A stretch of 64,000 bases of DNA from positions 19,020,684-19,084,683 of the forward strand of contig OY783198.1 in the NCBI GenBank assembly GCA_963678675.1, in the 5' to 3' direction. The stretch is from Xiphydria camelus. Its lineage: Eukaryota; Arthropoda; Insecta; Hymenoptera; Xiphydriidae. The position numbers and the translations under genes are program-made. Below the pieces are notes generated by a model, which saw only the letters and a list, made by a program, of their open reading frames with translations, had not been told where the DNA came from and did not search any database. Below, in pieces: positions 11,827 to 25,300 of the stretch; within the stretch, counting starts at the first letter, position 1; each line of letters opens with the position of its first letter.

Positions 11827-12671
11827 GGGTATTGGCCTGGTAAAAGTGAAGAAGAAAAAATTCGATTAGAACGGAGGTGACCGATTTCCTCGGCCGAGGT
11901 GTCGAAAGCCGAATCCGTCGAGGACGAGGACGAGGCAGTTCGGATTGCGCGGCTCTGCGGAACCGTTAATGATGTTAACGATGGCACGGAGAGACAGCGA
12001 TAATAATAAAGGTTGCAGCTATTGCGCACTGGAAGAGAAAAACGCTGGGAAGAACGAAACCGTATGCACGTACAAGAGCGTTGTACCGCTCAGCGCCGCG
12101 CGTTGGTATTTGCATACCCGCGCGATGCGGGTCGCGCGCGATCGGTCAGAACTAAAGCGGATCGATCGACACGAATAAATTAGGATATTTACCGTTCGCG
12201 GCCCTTATCTCGGCGAACCCGGGGCGAGCGATGTCACGATTTCGTACAATTTTTTTGCCCCCCTCGAAGAAAGAGACCGCGCGCGGGGGCACTCGTGTGT
12301 GGCCAACCATAACTTCAGCGTGGCCGCCTGTGCATTGCCACTTCGTCGCGCCTGTATCCTTTACAAAACCTTCATTTTTACGAACTCGACATTTGTCAAC
12401 CCGCCAGCCGCGAGGAATCGGCCGCGGCCGAACGTCCAGTGACAAATATCAATTAACCGGCTCCGAGGAGGAGCATCGTACGAATCGAAGCGCGAAATGC
12501 TTTCTCCTTTTAATTCCGCCTTTTTACGGCCAGAAGAAACGCTCGATCGAATTGTAACGGCTGGCGGGCGGTTCCTGGCGAGGGGTCCTTCTCGCATATA
12601 CAGGGACGGGGAACTTCCTCGATTGCTCGCTGCTCCGAGGAGATCGTATCCCTCGAAACCTCCCATACAGC
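11129..12671. other. GC-rich stretch without a supported gene
   Basis: CpG-rich DNA with overlapping open frames on both strands and no recognisable product. It contains the GA microsatellite at 11790-11822. Confidence 0.5.
11790..11822. repeat. GA microsatellite
   Basis: A run of about 16 GA dinucleotides in unique GC-rich DNA. Confidence 0.9.
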
Positions 12672-13550
12672 ACAAAGCCAAAAGACGTCTTTAAGTCGTC
12701 TTTAAGACGTCTTGTGACCCACTTTCAGACAATTTTTATCATTGAAAGACGTCTTTAAGACGACTTATGACTAAAAGTCGTCTGAAAGTGAGATATCAGA
12801 CGTCTTGAAAATGACTTAAAGACAGTTTCTTTTAGCTCGCGTGCTGTCTGGGCTAGATAACACAGAGTCGTCCGAAAGTTGCCGAAAAGACATCCCCAAA
12901 GAGTCACGGATATTTTTAGCGCACCGCAAATCGTGTCTGATGTCGCGGCTTTTAGACGTCCTCTGAGTGTCCGTAACTTGACTTAGACGACTCCTTCATG
13001 GAAAAAATCATTTTGCAGTTTTAACAAAACTATTGCAGGTTTTGCTGAGAATTTCTTGCAATCATGACAATAATATTATCGGGGGCAAAAAAAGATACAT
13101 ATCGATAATGGTAAAAATATTTGCCGAGACAGCAAATACATATTTTTACGGAAAAAAATTCCACCGTAATTGTAATTACATTTGTCATTATTGAACATAT
13201 CTTTTGCTGCCATAGATGATATTTTTGTTACGACAGCAAAAAGTTCCCAGCAAAACCTAGTTTTGCTAAGATACCAAAATCGTTTTTTTCCATGCTTTGG
13301 ACATCTAAAGGGCATCTTATAGTCACAGTTGAAAGTTGTCTTTTGGACAGGCGAAAAAAATATCTTTTAGATATCTCCGGCGCGTCCGTGAGTATTCTTT
13401 TAGATGACTCTTTTGGAACTTCTAAAAGACCTATTTAAGACAACTTTTCGTACGTCTGTAGAGGTATCCCAAAGTAGACACATCTTCTTGGTGACTCCGG
13501 ATAGTCATCTTTGCGGCATCCCAAAGTAGACGTCTTTTAGACGTCTTTAG
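12672..13550. repeat. Inverted-repeat element built of AAGACGTCTTT units
   Basis: The left part has many AAGACGTCTTTAAG, AAGTCGTC and related units. The right part mirrors them, ending in AGACGTCTTTTAGACGTCTTTAG. The inner portion carries a separate inverted-repeat element (12997-13294). No protein-coding frame runs through it. Confidence 0.65.
12997..13294. repeat. CATGGAAAAAA-ended MITE, nested
   Basis: The left end is CATGGAAAAAATCATTTTGC and the right end CAAAATCGTTTTTTTCCATG. The arms also share inverted segments (GGTTTTGCTGAGAA / CCTAGTTTTGCTAAG; ATTTTTACGG inside). It lies within the AAGACGTC element. Confidence 0.7.
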
Positions 13551-15836
13551 GACCGAAACAGTTTCCGCCGAAAACGAAGTGGTCGCGCGGCCGACCGCGT
13601 TCCCGGCACTCGAAATCTTCGCTTTCCTCTTCGGCGGATACGCTCGTACCGGGAAGCGAGGCGACCTATCTCCACTGAACCTGTTCTCGGCTAGTTTTCA
13701 CCGCGTATCCTAAAAGGAGACGAATTTTGACGAATTGAGGGTGCAATCTGTCGCGCCCTTTTCTACTGTCGCGCCTTTGACTTCCTGGCTCCTCTCGGAG
13801 CGCGGAACCCCGTCGGGCGTCGACTGTTTGAATTTCAATTTCTAGCCACAAGCGACGCAAGGTGCCTCGGTTTTCATTGTCCCTGGGGTGAGGCAGGTAT
13901 ATCCCGGCCCTGCTGCGGTACACCCGAATTTCGCAACCGAATCCGATCCGGTACCGCAGGTCAAGCACGTACCAGAAAAGTCTTCGGGGAGCCAGACATT
14001 CGGCGGTAACTCGGAAAGACTCGGCCGGCGATTCGCGCGCGGCAGTTCCGCCGGATAGATGTATCGAATTAATTTCATCGGAGCGATAAGCGTCGAACGA
14101 CTTTTATTTCACGCTCGATTGGGATTCTCGTCGGATTCGGGAGCCCGGAAGGATTCGGGGCAGTGTGCCAACAGTTCTCGAGGCGATTAAACGAATCTTT
14201 CTCGAGCGAGAATCTCTTTCTCGCGCAGCGCGCGGAGTCGAAAAGCCCTGCCTCGCCCTCGACCCCCCGCAACCGCGTCACACTCCAAAGCCTGCTCTAA
14301 CCGACGTGTTCACCACTCGCTCAGAGCGTGCATCTTCACTTTTACCGTGAAACGTAGAAATGACCGGCTCGCCGATTTTCGCGTGCTTCCTTGCCTGTGG
14401 AAGACCAACGAGCCTTCGTGTTGTTTTGCTTTCTCTTTCGGGAGTGGCATGCTCTAGTTCGCTCACTCCGCGCGGAGGCGTCCGCCCGTCCGTCCGTTAT
14501 TCTTCTGTACGTACGTTGCGTCTCAGCTTTGATTCCACGATCGGCCAAGCCGGATGGCAACGGTGGACACGCTCGAGAGTTTCGGGTTCTAATCTGCCGA
14601 AAGGAAACGTTGTAGGTAGGGCCGAGGTGCGCGAATTGGGAGAGAAAGGGATCCTTGAGATTCGCGTTCGGTGGCATTCTTTTCGGCAGGAGCTTTTGAT
14701 CGGTGCACCTGACGTAGGTAATCGTAAAGAATTCTTTCCAAACTGAAACGGTTCCAATAGAATTCTTTGCGATTACTTGTGGTACCTGGGCATAACACTT
14801 TTGGAGAGATCGCTCTGGAATTTGTGATATTTGCACGTCATCCAGCGAAATTTGAAAGTCAAATTCCCCGATTTTTCCATTTTCTCCATTCCCAAAGTTT
14901 CAATTTTCCCAAAAATTATGGAATAATTCAGCCGATTACATTATCCTTTGTATCTTTTTACGCTGATTTCGAAAATGGCTGAATTGCTTTGAAAATTGTT
15001 AAAGAAGGCGGGAGTATTTACTGCTCTATGGTCAAAATTCTAGAGATACCTTCACTTCCCCTACATGCCGATAACTCATCAAATTTCACAGCAATTTTTC
15101 AGCCTTTTCAAAATTTCTTCCAACCAATGGATACCACGATTCAAATATTTTAGAAATACTTTGAATAAAAGTATTGTTAAATTACGCTGCCATATTCCTT
15201 TGAAAAGTTGGATCAACGTAGAGATGGAATGATTTGATCAAATCCAATGACACATAAAAAGACTCAATTATAAAATATACGAAATATCTTACAATCCATG
15301 TGTAACGATCGTCGTGATGTAAAAAAATATGTATATTTATAATTGTGTAGAAATATAATATATGTACATTTCTCGAACAAATAATTGCACGTTCATCCCC
15401 AAAAGTACACTTATGTAAAAATAGAAGTACTTTTACTCTACAATAGTGTCAAACTCTAACTAGACCGCAAAGAACAATTACTTCTTGTGCATAAACAGCT
15501 TGTCCATACGCGTATCATAAATATTTTCTTCCATTGTTATATTAAACATCGTCAATGACATTAACCCATATGTTGCTGCGTTTTAATGTAATAAAGTGAT
15601 AAATATATATGATGTTTACTGTGTTTCTCAGAAGCCAAATCAAGTGTTCTAATAATAGAACGATACGCCAAATGGATTAATATCATAACTTATATTAGAG
15701 AGCAATAATTTACTTCAAAAAAATATATTAAAAAATGAATTATATGCCTGCTAGTTAAATAATAAGATAATAAAATGATACGGTAAAGTTTATAGGCCAA
15801 AAGTACTTGATCGATTAGCGCTGCAATTGAAGTACT
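13551..15836. other. Stretch without a supported gene, including 3' flank of the carbonic anhydrase
   Basis: The first kilobase is GC-rich with chance open frames. From about 14.8 kb the DNA becomes AT-rich and leads into the 3' end of the minus-strand carbonic anhydrase gene, so part of 15.0-15.8 kb is probably its 3' UTR. No further exon was found. Confidence 0.45.
14705..14790. repeat. Palindrome related to 10411-10504
   Basis: The arms are AATCGTAAAGAATTCTTTCC and the partner AGAATTCTTTGCGATTACTTG, with GCACCTGACGTA and GGTACCTGG outside. It shares the AATCGTAAAGAATTCTTT core with the palindrome 4.3 kb upstream. Confidence 0.7.
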
Positions 15837-17556
15837 TCACGAATAATATTTCTTAATCTCTTTAAGTAGAGGAGTCTCTGTTAATTCGTTTATCTCCACA
15901 AATGTCTTATTCGCACGACTAAAGTAATAAATATCACCCGTATAAATATCGAACCACAGCGCGTGAATGTGTAGATCGTGTCTCTCCAGTCTTTTCTTCA
16001 AAAAACCATAAGAAGCCACATTTTGAAGTTGCTGTAAAGTGTTTATCTGAAACCAATAGAAAAGCGTTTCATTTGAATCAATTTGTTCAGTGAAATTGAT
16101 TTTAAAGTATTGTCACGTTCGATACTAACTTGTGAGAGCTTATCTTCAATGGCAAATTTATCTTCTGGATCGATATAAGCCACAAACTTCCGCAATGGTG
16201 TTTCAGCTTGAAAGAGAATCGGTTCGTGAAAACCAGTCATTTTGATCTGCTGAAATTTAGCTAAACTGCTACTGGCATGAGCGCACAGCCATGCTCTGAG
16301 AGGCGATATCCGCCTGTTTACCTGGAACGAAATTATGGACATTTAACGCAACATTTATGGCGATTTGTAAGTTAACTAAGTCTGAAGGCTCTCTGAAAAC
16401 TGGTGGCCTTTCTCATTCAAAGCTATAATTATCTAAACGTACTTGTGATGCAAACTCTTCATCTCTCAGTGCATAAAGCAAATTCATAGCTTTACAATCG
16501 CTGTGTCCGCAAACGATGATGTGCCTTATATCATTAACGACGCAACCCAATTCTAATGCAGCAGGTTCGCACATCGTCAGCTCGTCGGCGAAATGTTGAG
16601 AATGAGGGACGATATTTCCTGCATTTCTCACTGAAATGGGAGATCATAAGTCCTGACTGAACATTGTAACATATGAGATGAGAAATAATGATACATTTCC
16701 TATAATCATTTCAACTTATAACAGTAATGAAAAGATCAAACAAGCAAGGATCAAATGGATAAAAGATCGTGTGGTGCGAGTGATATAGCCGAAGTGAATT
16801 CTCGTACCGACAAACATGTCCCCAACGTTTGTTTCCGTAAATCTAGTTGGGATCATCCGAGAGTCCATACAGGTAAAGAACACTGCCTTCGGCTGTGTAA
16901 AAGGAATGTCAGAAATGAATTATTTTGTTAATAAAATACCACAAATACAAAATTGGTTCGATAGAACTCCGTTTCCATAAATCATACTCGACGCTTTTAT
17001 TCAAATTTGAGATGGATGTAGAAGTTTGAGGGATAGTTATTTATATGGCGACATGCAACTAGTGATAAACAAAACGTCATAGAAAAATAACAGAGGAAAA
17101 TACTTCTTTCAATCGGTCAAATATATGTAATATACTCGTATAGGTATTATATAAGGACCGCTTATCTATTAAGTATACATATGTATAGAAGGGGTCAAGG
17201 GCATAAAATTAGAAATCATTCCCCCTGCACGATCTTTTTCCTGCAGCTATTAATAAAATTTTAATGTTTTTGCACATCAATCGTATTAATAAAATACATA
17301 CCATATATCTAGCGTTATGTTGTGGGACATTAATTTTCTTGTTTATAATCTATGATATCTCAAAGCACATGGCATTGGCCACGAGGGGACACGAAATGTC
17401 AAACTTTTGTTACCTACGTAAATCATCTCGACAAATCTTCTGCAGAAAGTTATTTTCGCATACCTCGGGATGATCTCTGACTTGTTGAAACTGCTTCACC
17501 ATTCCTTCCCTACGACAGTTTCTGTATTTCATAACTCCCTTCAATATTCGATCCAT
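15837..17556 (-). CDS. CAHbeta: Beta-class carbonic anhydrase
   Basis: It catalyses reversible hydration of CO2 to bicarbonate; the insect beta enzyme is generally regarded as mitochondrial. Five exons join in frame: 17556-17464, 16892-16808, 16630-16443, 16321-16130 and 16046-15837, giving 255 residues. All introns are GT-AG (GTATGC, GTACGA, GTACGT and GTTAGT donors). The beta-class signature is complete: CMDSR at 39-43 holds the first zinc cysteine C39 and the catalytic Asp41/Arg43 pair, and CGHSDC at 100-105 holds zinc ligands H102 and C105. The start MDRILKG is followed at once by conserved helix sequence, and the length equals what I recall for the fly enzyme. There is no obvious long presequence, though the basic N-terminus could act as one. 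RagA lies upstream on the same strand. Confidence 0.96.
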
Positions 17557-17981
17557 CGTTTTTCTGCAGCGAAAATTTTCACTTTGCTTATCAGTGCAGC
17601 GCGCAACGATATTAAAAATTCGGCCATTTTAACTGCCTAGGAGCGGGAAACTTGAAATATAATACAGAGCTCGCAATTTTAGCAATGTACTTTCCTTTTT
17701 TCCTGAAAAACGTATCGACAGCTTCGAACGCCTTTTATTGTCTCTTTCAGCTGTGCATTAGAACTTATCTAATCGACACAAGTCGACAAGGCAAAATGAA
17801 TAATTTCCATTGATTTTCAACTTCTAAGATAAGTGCATAATGCCCTATTTACATAAAAAATAAACGACAGTTACGTCTTATTATTCAGGTAAGCATTTGC
17901 GAATTCGCTGTGTTCCATGCATTGTAAGCAAACAGTGCAAATTAAGGATTTCTTTTTATTGATACAATTAAAAAATACACT
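17557..17981. other. Upstream flank of the carbonic anhydrase
   Basis: This stretch between the carbonic anhydrase start and the next exon-like segment should contain the enzyme's 5' UTR and promoter. I see no diagnostic core promoter element. Confidence 0.4.
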
Positions 17982-17986
17982 TTATT
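17981..17986 (-). terminator. Polyadenylation signal AATAAA
   Basis: AATAAA on the minus strand overlaps the TAA stop of the exon-like segment 17982-18084. It would end a minus-strand transcript around 17.96 kb, either from the unassigned exons or as a long RagA 3' UTR. Confidence 0.5.
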
Positions 17987-18084
17987 CAACAATACCACAG
18001 AATATTTTGTGGACGATAGGTACGACGAAATCATTTTTGAGCTCTATATAAGAGTATAGATCAGCTATGATAAATTTAATATTA
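17982..18084 (-). CDS. Possible terminal exon of an unrecognised gene
   Basis: After an acceptor-like TAATAATGCAG, this segment reads open for 33 codons (with two bases borrowed from an upstream exon) and ends with TAA inside an AATAAA signal. The translation includes DLYSYIELKNDFVVPIVHKI and looks like ordinary coding sequence. It does not join in phase with the exon at 18256-18444 (that exon ends in phase 0, this one needs two bases). An intermediate exon, a different acceptor or a frame break would therefore be required. I do not recognise the product, and a RagA 3' UTR is an alternative reading. Confidence 0.3.
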
Positions 18085-18255
18085 CTGCATTATTACTCAA
18101 TAACGGTTATACAAACAGGCGTTCTCAAAATTTAGCACAAATTGCAACAAACGATATGTCAGACATATGCGTTTGAAAGTCTACAATGACACATCGCAGA
18201 GTCTCCATCAAACGTTCCGAATATAACAGATTGCAATAATTGTAAATACACGTAC

Positions 18256-18444
18256 CATAATAAATGGACAATGCGTAGGAAAATATACGTCTTTGGCCGC
18301 GCCAGAGAAAAATGCTGTATAAATCGAATCACGGTAATACGGTTTCAAATGAAAAGCTAAAAATGGGTTTTCTTTTTCTTCAAAATTCAATAGATCAGCT
18401 TCCACTGTTGTGACGTGATCAAAAAATTGATCAAATAAGAATTT
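18256..18444 (-). CDS. Exon-like segment of an unrecognised gene
   Basis: Exactly 63 codons lie between an acceptor (GAGCTGTAATACAG) and a strong donor (GTACGT), with no stop in the frame. The protein starts KFLFDQFFDHVTTVEADLLN, continues with FHLKPYYRDSIYTAFFSG, and ends THCPFIM. Its composition and codon use look coding rather than random, but I do not recognise the family. An in-frame TGA lies just upstream, so this is an internal exon (phase 0 to phase 0) rather than a first exon. No upstream partner exon was found between here and the RagA stop at 18874. It could be a decayed gene fragment or an exon of a gene spliced across RagA. Confidence 0.4.
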
Positions 18445-18873
18445 CTGTATTACAGCTCAAAACACTTTCCGTCAAGGACCATTTAAATCTTTGGACAACG
18501 AACGGTAAAGCCTTATACTTTTGCATAATGTGTCCGAAACATACTGATCTCTAATGACGTTTCTCGCGATCCTGCTCCAATTGCACATCACATTGAAAAG
18601 GAATAAGTAAACACCACGACGCTTCAGAAGTTATTAGCGCAATTGTCACGGATGCTCGTATACTTAAAACTACATATTCAAATTATAATATAGATTTTTT
18701 ACGCGTTGCTGAGAACGGCTCCGCTTTTGGCCGGCGGCTTTAAAATAATCGCAGTTTTTTCAGCTCCGCATTAAATCTGCGTTCGGCACTGATCCTATAT
18801 CATCAGACTCTTAAATTTAACAGTGATTAACCGTTTGGACCCGGGTGACAACGCGCCTGGGTCGAGCTGATTT

Positions 18874-20347
<1,474 letters not shown>

Positions 20348-22312
20348 CGTGGAAATTTTGATTGCAGTAAGGGACCCCCAAATGGCACTTTTTACACTGA
20401 CAACTAACAGCTAACCCTCACTAATCAGCTGAGCTTGAAATATACGTCAAGTGAGAGTACTATACCACAAATACTACTGGTAATAATATCTAAACCGTAA
20501 ATAGATTCACCAGTGCTTCGCTTTCACGCGAGAAACGCACAAAACTCTGTAGGAAAGCAGAGAGTACTCGAGAATGGCATGAGCTATCAGTCATCAATTA
20601 CACGTGTTCAGCGTAGGAGCATTCATTCTTATTTGGTACTCGAGCAATCTCGCGTCCCATGGCCCTCAAAGTAACCTTCGCTCGTAATGAAATCAGACTA
20701 GTACTTCGACCACTACCAAAATCATTTAATTAAACATAGCGACGTTCGCTCAGATTACAGCATTTTTCAGAGTAGGTACCTTTCGTTTCGCATTTATAGA
20801 TACTGAAATGACTTTCAACACGGGTATTTTTATCACAATACGCAACAAAGGCCTTCTGAACGCAGCCGAACTATCGCGATCTAGTCCCTTGCGGTGTACT
20901 ATTCGAACAGGATGGCATATCAATTGAAATATCAAACGGTACTAAAACAACTTCCCGTACGATAAGTATTTAGTTAACAATCCTTTTTCAATGAGTGTTC
21001 TTACAAGTGCAGTGCAATGCGACGACGCGAAATATTGCTCCTCCGCATCTACTGTACACGACCGCTTTTAGTTTTGAACCTCACAGGGTTACCATATCGC
21101 TCACATTTTTCCAAAGTACCCCCTCGGAATTCGACAGTTTCGCGTTGAACAATACACCATCAACCCACATCAATCCGATATACGGGAGAATCGTGTGGGA
21201 GTGAGTCAAGTATGTGCGCTCACGCATTCGTAGAGGTGCATATCACGCATTATGGCTGCGTATCGTGAAAGTAGAGGGGGTTGTGCAAGGGGGCGCCTGT
21301 GTAGTGCCAGAGGATCGTGGCGACGGCGGGCGGTGATTCAGGCCCTTATCTGCCGCGAAATCGTTAGACATTCACGAATTCCCGTAAAATGAAGTCCCGC
21401 TGATACGGGCGCACCGCGTGGCTCTGCCTCCGTGCCGAAGGACGGTCCCCTCCGATTTTCTTCCGAGCGGAATCGCCGATGAACTGGCCGATGCAAGGGA
21501 AGTTGGTATTTTTTTATGGTGCGTGCGGTTGCGGCGGGGTGTCTACCCGTGTGTGAATCACGCTTCTCAGGCGCCCGGCTGTTCCGTTTCTCAGTTCGCT
21601 CTCCGCTAGCGGTATTGACCCTGCCGCCGGTACGCGCGGTGTGATACGAGAAAAGTCATCGAACTTTCCAAGTTCTCGCCTCCTCGGGGCAGCTTCCGAA
21701 TGTGACAACCACGAGAGGGGATGTTCCGTTTTATTTCACATCTTCTGTCAGATACAGAGCTATCGCTTTTTATGCTTTCAAAGTGAAGAAGCCAGCATTG
21801 ATAGCAAGTACTTGCCATTATCATCGGTATCGTTTTTTGATCGTCCCGTCGGAGTCTGTCTGAAAACTGGATCATCTCGGTTCTGTCGAATGGATTTCGA
21901 GACTGTGGTTGCGGCAGAAGGTAGCAGGGAGATTCGTCAAGCACGCATATTCCCCTTGCGTGTTTTCGCTCGGAGCAACGGCTGCCTTGTCACTATTTTC
22001 TGATCTCACTTGTCTTGTGCAAATAAGTATCTTAAATGGTTGTTCCATGCTGACTTTACAATCCTTGGGAGGAAACGTGGATTCGAAGAGCGACCGAACA
22101 GTAAATATCTGAAATTCGAGCCACTATACTCACCCTGCAATTGGTAGAAGAGTGGGAAGAAAGGTACGGGATAGGCTGTATCGCTCATTTGAAAGCACGT
22201 ATCACCGTTCGGGAGAATAGGGTGAATTTTGGATCACAAATTAAGTAGTTAAGGAAAAACGCAGCAACGGAGGAGAGACCGACGACGGCCGAATAGAAGC
22301 AGGAGTATCATC
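20348..22312. other. Divergent RagA/Pak intergenic region
   Basis: About 2 kb between two oppositely oriented start codons must hold both 5' UTRs and promoters. The Pak side (21.2-22.3 kb) is the more GC-rich. Open frames here are short and have no motif. A Pak 5' UTR runs up to the ATG at 22313, but its first non-coding exon cannot be placed. Confidence 0.5.
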
Positions 22313-25300
22313 ATGTCGGACGAAGAAGATAAACCACCAGCACCTCCAGTTCGTCTTACATCTAATAGGTGAAGCTACAACCATCAAAATGTTCACAACT
22401 TTGATATACTACACTTTAATCTTTATTGGAAGCATTTGTGTTTAATTTAAACTTTCATCGAATTAACGCACATTTACAGTGTAAATTGGAATAGCTCACA
22501 AAACCTTCCGACTATTTCACATAATACACCCACACACGATCTCATAAAATCTTACCATTAGATTTACAAAAACTGTTCATCGTCAAAGTACCATGCCACC
22601 TTATAAGTCATCTTAAAATATAAACGTGATTCAAACTACACGAAGGGTCTGTGGTCTTTGAGTCAGTTACGACTTGGATTTACAGTGTTTTCTTTGCAAT
22701 ATGTTGAGGTCTCTGCCTTCCAAAAATAGAGGAACAGGCACTAATTCAGTGACTGCTAAAAATAAAATCCCGCAAACACCATAATATACAGACGCAAGGC
22801 TAGTCCTTAAAAATATGTGTATATGCAAACCCACACGCACTTTTCTTCTTGGGAGATTTGTACATTAAGTATGTGGGTACCAGACATGGTGTCACCCTCT
22901 GGCATTGTGTGATTTTATGAACTAGTAAGAATAGAAATGCTATAAGTCTACTTTCATTGATTTTGAAACACTAATGTATTTTTAAATAAGGTTCTAAAAC
23001 AAGATGAGCTACATAATTGAGTAATGATAAAAATGTATATATATATATATACATTCCTTCCAATTGCGACTGTTTGCATTCCTCTTCACGTAATAATTGA
23101 CCAACATATTCACCTGGTATTATCTAGAAAAGCGTTCTTTCATCAGGTTTAATTAAATAAAATAACTAATACCCAAGGGTTACCCTTTTTTGTATTATCA
23201 CAGAGGGGAGTCTGCTCCCAATTTACCAGTGGATATGCGACCTCTGCCAAAAGAACCAGATTCGGATGAACGAAAGAAGAAAACACTGAAGGGCAAGATG
23301 AAGGTGAAAGAAAATAAGGACAAACCGAACATCAGTTACCCCACTAATTTCGAGCACACAGTGCACGTCGGATTTGATGCAGTTACCGGCGAATTCACGG
23401 TAAGCCCGTTCGATTACGAAAATGTATTACTATCGTTTAAAGTGTACTCGCTTGCTGCTTCGCTGTTGTATCTTGACACGGAACATCTAAATAAAACGTC
23501 ACTGATTTTCGTAAGCATTAAGGAAACACGTATATCAATGGAATCATAGCTCCCACCATCAAGTTGCAGTATTTACCTGATACGTATGAAAATCCTTACC
23601 GCACTTAATTTGGATCTTCCGTGTTGACTCAAAAAAATTTTATACCAAACACACTTGTCTCACATATGTTTGAGCATTGTGAGATCGTAATTCGGCAATT
23701 CGTCTGACGCTTCTTATGTCTATTATTTTGTCACGTGAAAGACTAACTCGACACGTATTTCTTTCAAGCTGCCACTAAAAGTAAGTAAACTCAAATGACC
23801 ACGGAGTTAGTTTCTCTGCATTTTGATTTGTTACCGAACTCCCCAGTGTATGGTTTGTTTTCGTTGCAGTTGACAAAGTCGAATTGTCATCTTTATTTCA
23901 AAGTTACAGTTTTTCACGAGCGTAGCCGCTTTTGTAGATTACTCATTGCATACCAGCTTCAGTCAACGTTGCTTACAGTTCCCTCGAATTACACGAACAA
24001 TCGAGAATCCATGATCGGTAATTAGCGTTCCTCGCTAAGGGAATCTGGTCCTCATGTTACTCGCACAAGTAACATCAACGTTGACCATAAAGAATGGCAA
24101 GATGCTCGAACTTGATTCCCTTTTCACACGACGTTACTTTTGCATGTAATGCATTGCTTATATTAGGTCCACGTTTCCAGGCTTGGCGCGCGCCCCGAAA
24201 ATTTTGACCTAGCTTCTTGGATTTTTTGATACAGATACCGCGATAGTCGATAGAATTTCGAACGACTTAGCTTAGCTATCATGGCAGAACAATTTCGGTT
24301 GATGTTTGTATAACTACGTGTTAAATGTGCGTTCGACGATCAGTAAGCTAATCTCTCAATTTAGGGGATGCCGGAAGCATGGGCCAGACTACTCATGTCC
24401 AGCAACATCAGCAAGCAGGAGCAGAAGAAGAATCCGCAGGCCGTCTTGGACGTTTTGAATTGGTACGACAGCAGCAGCAAAGAGGCTAAGGGGTCGAAGT
24501 ATATGACCACTACTAAAATGGTTGGCGTAGTCGGTGAGTAAAGATCTCTCGTTTTGAAGATCGTTGTATTCCAATATCTACGCCTTTTTTTCGCATAAGC
24601 GTTTATTAACATTGCTCTTAGCACCAATAGAACGAGCTAGCAGTCCACGCAGCATGGGTATAGGAGTAGGAATTGGCATAGGAAATGTTCGAGGTCAAGC
24701 AATGTCTCAAGCGTCGGGGAGTTCTCATTCTCAACATTCGCTGAGCAGGTGCGTCGTATCTTTATACTACGAATAGTGTGAGGTGAAGTTTCGAGAATGA
24801 CAATTAATGATTGCACAGAGTTAGCAGCAGTAGTCCGAGCAGTACACCGACGGATGCGTGTGCAACCAGTTCAGAACAAGAAGATGAACCTCCTCCACCA
24901 CCGATCTCGGCAAGACCCGAGCGTACTAAATCTATTGTAAGTTTCTTATCATTGCCTATTGAATTATGCACGTCTGAATATACTTGGATCAAATGAAATT
25001 TCAATCAGCTGGTAGGATGACACTTGGTACAATGACACCCTCCAAATACTACGCGGTTATGACGAATACATTTTACGTAGACTTGGTTCTCAGTATTTTA
25101 AATCGTTCGTGGTACACTCCGCAGTATACAAAACCTATCGAAGAAGAGCCACCACCCCCACTGCCAACTTCATTGGGGTCTCCACAGCGCAACGGTACGC
25201 AACAACAGCAGCAGTCACAACTTGATAGAAATAAAAATCAAGCAATACCAACATCGACTACAACGGATCAGTCGCGGCCGGCTCAAAGTGACAAAGCTAG

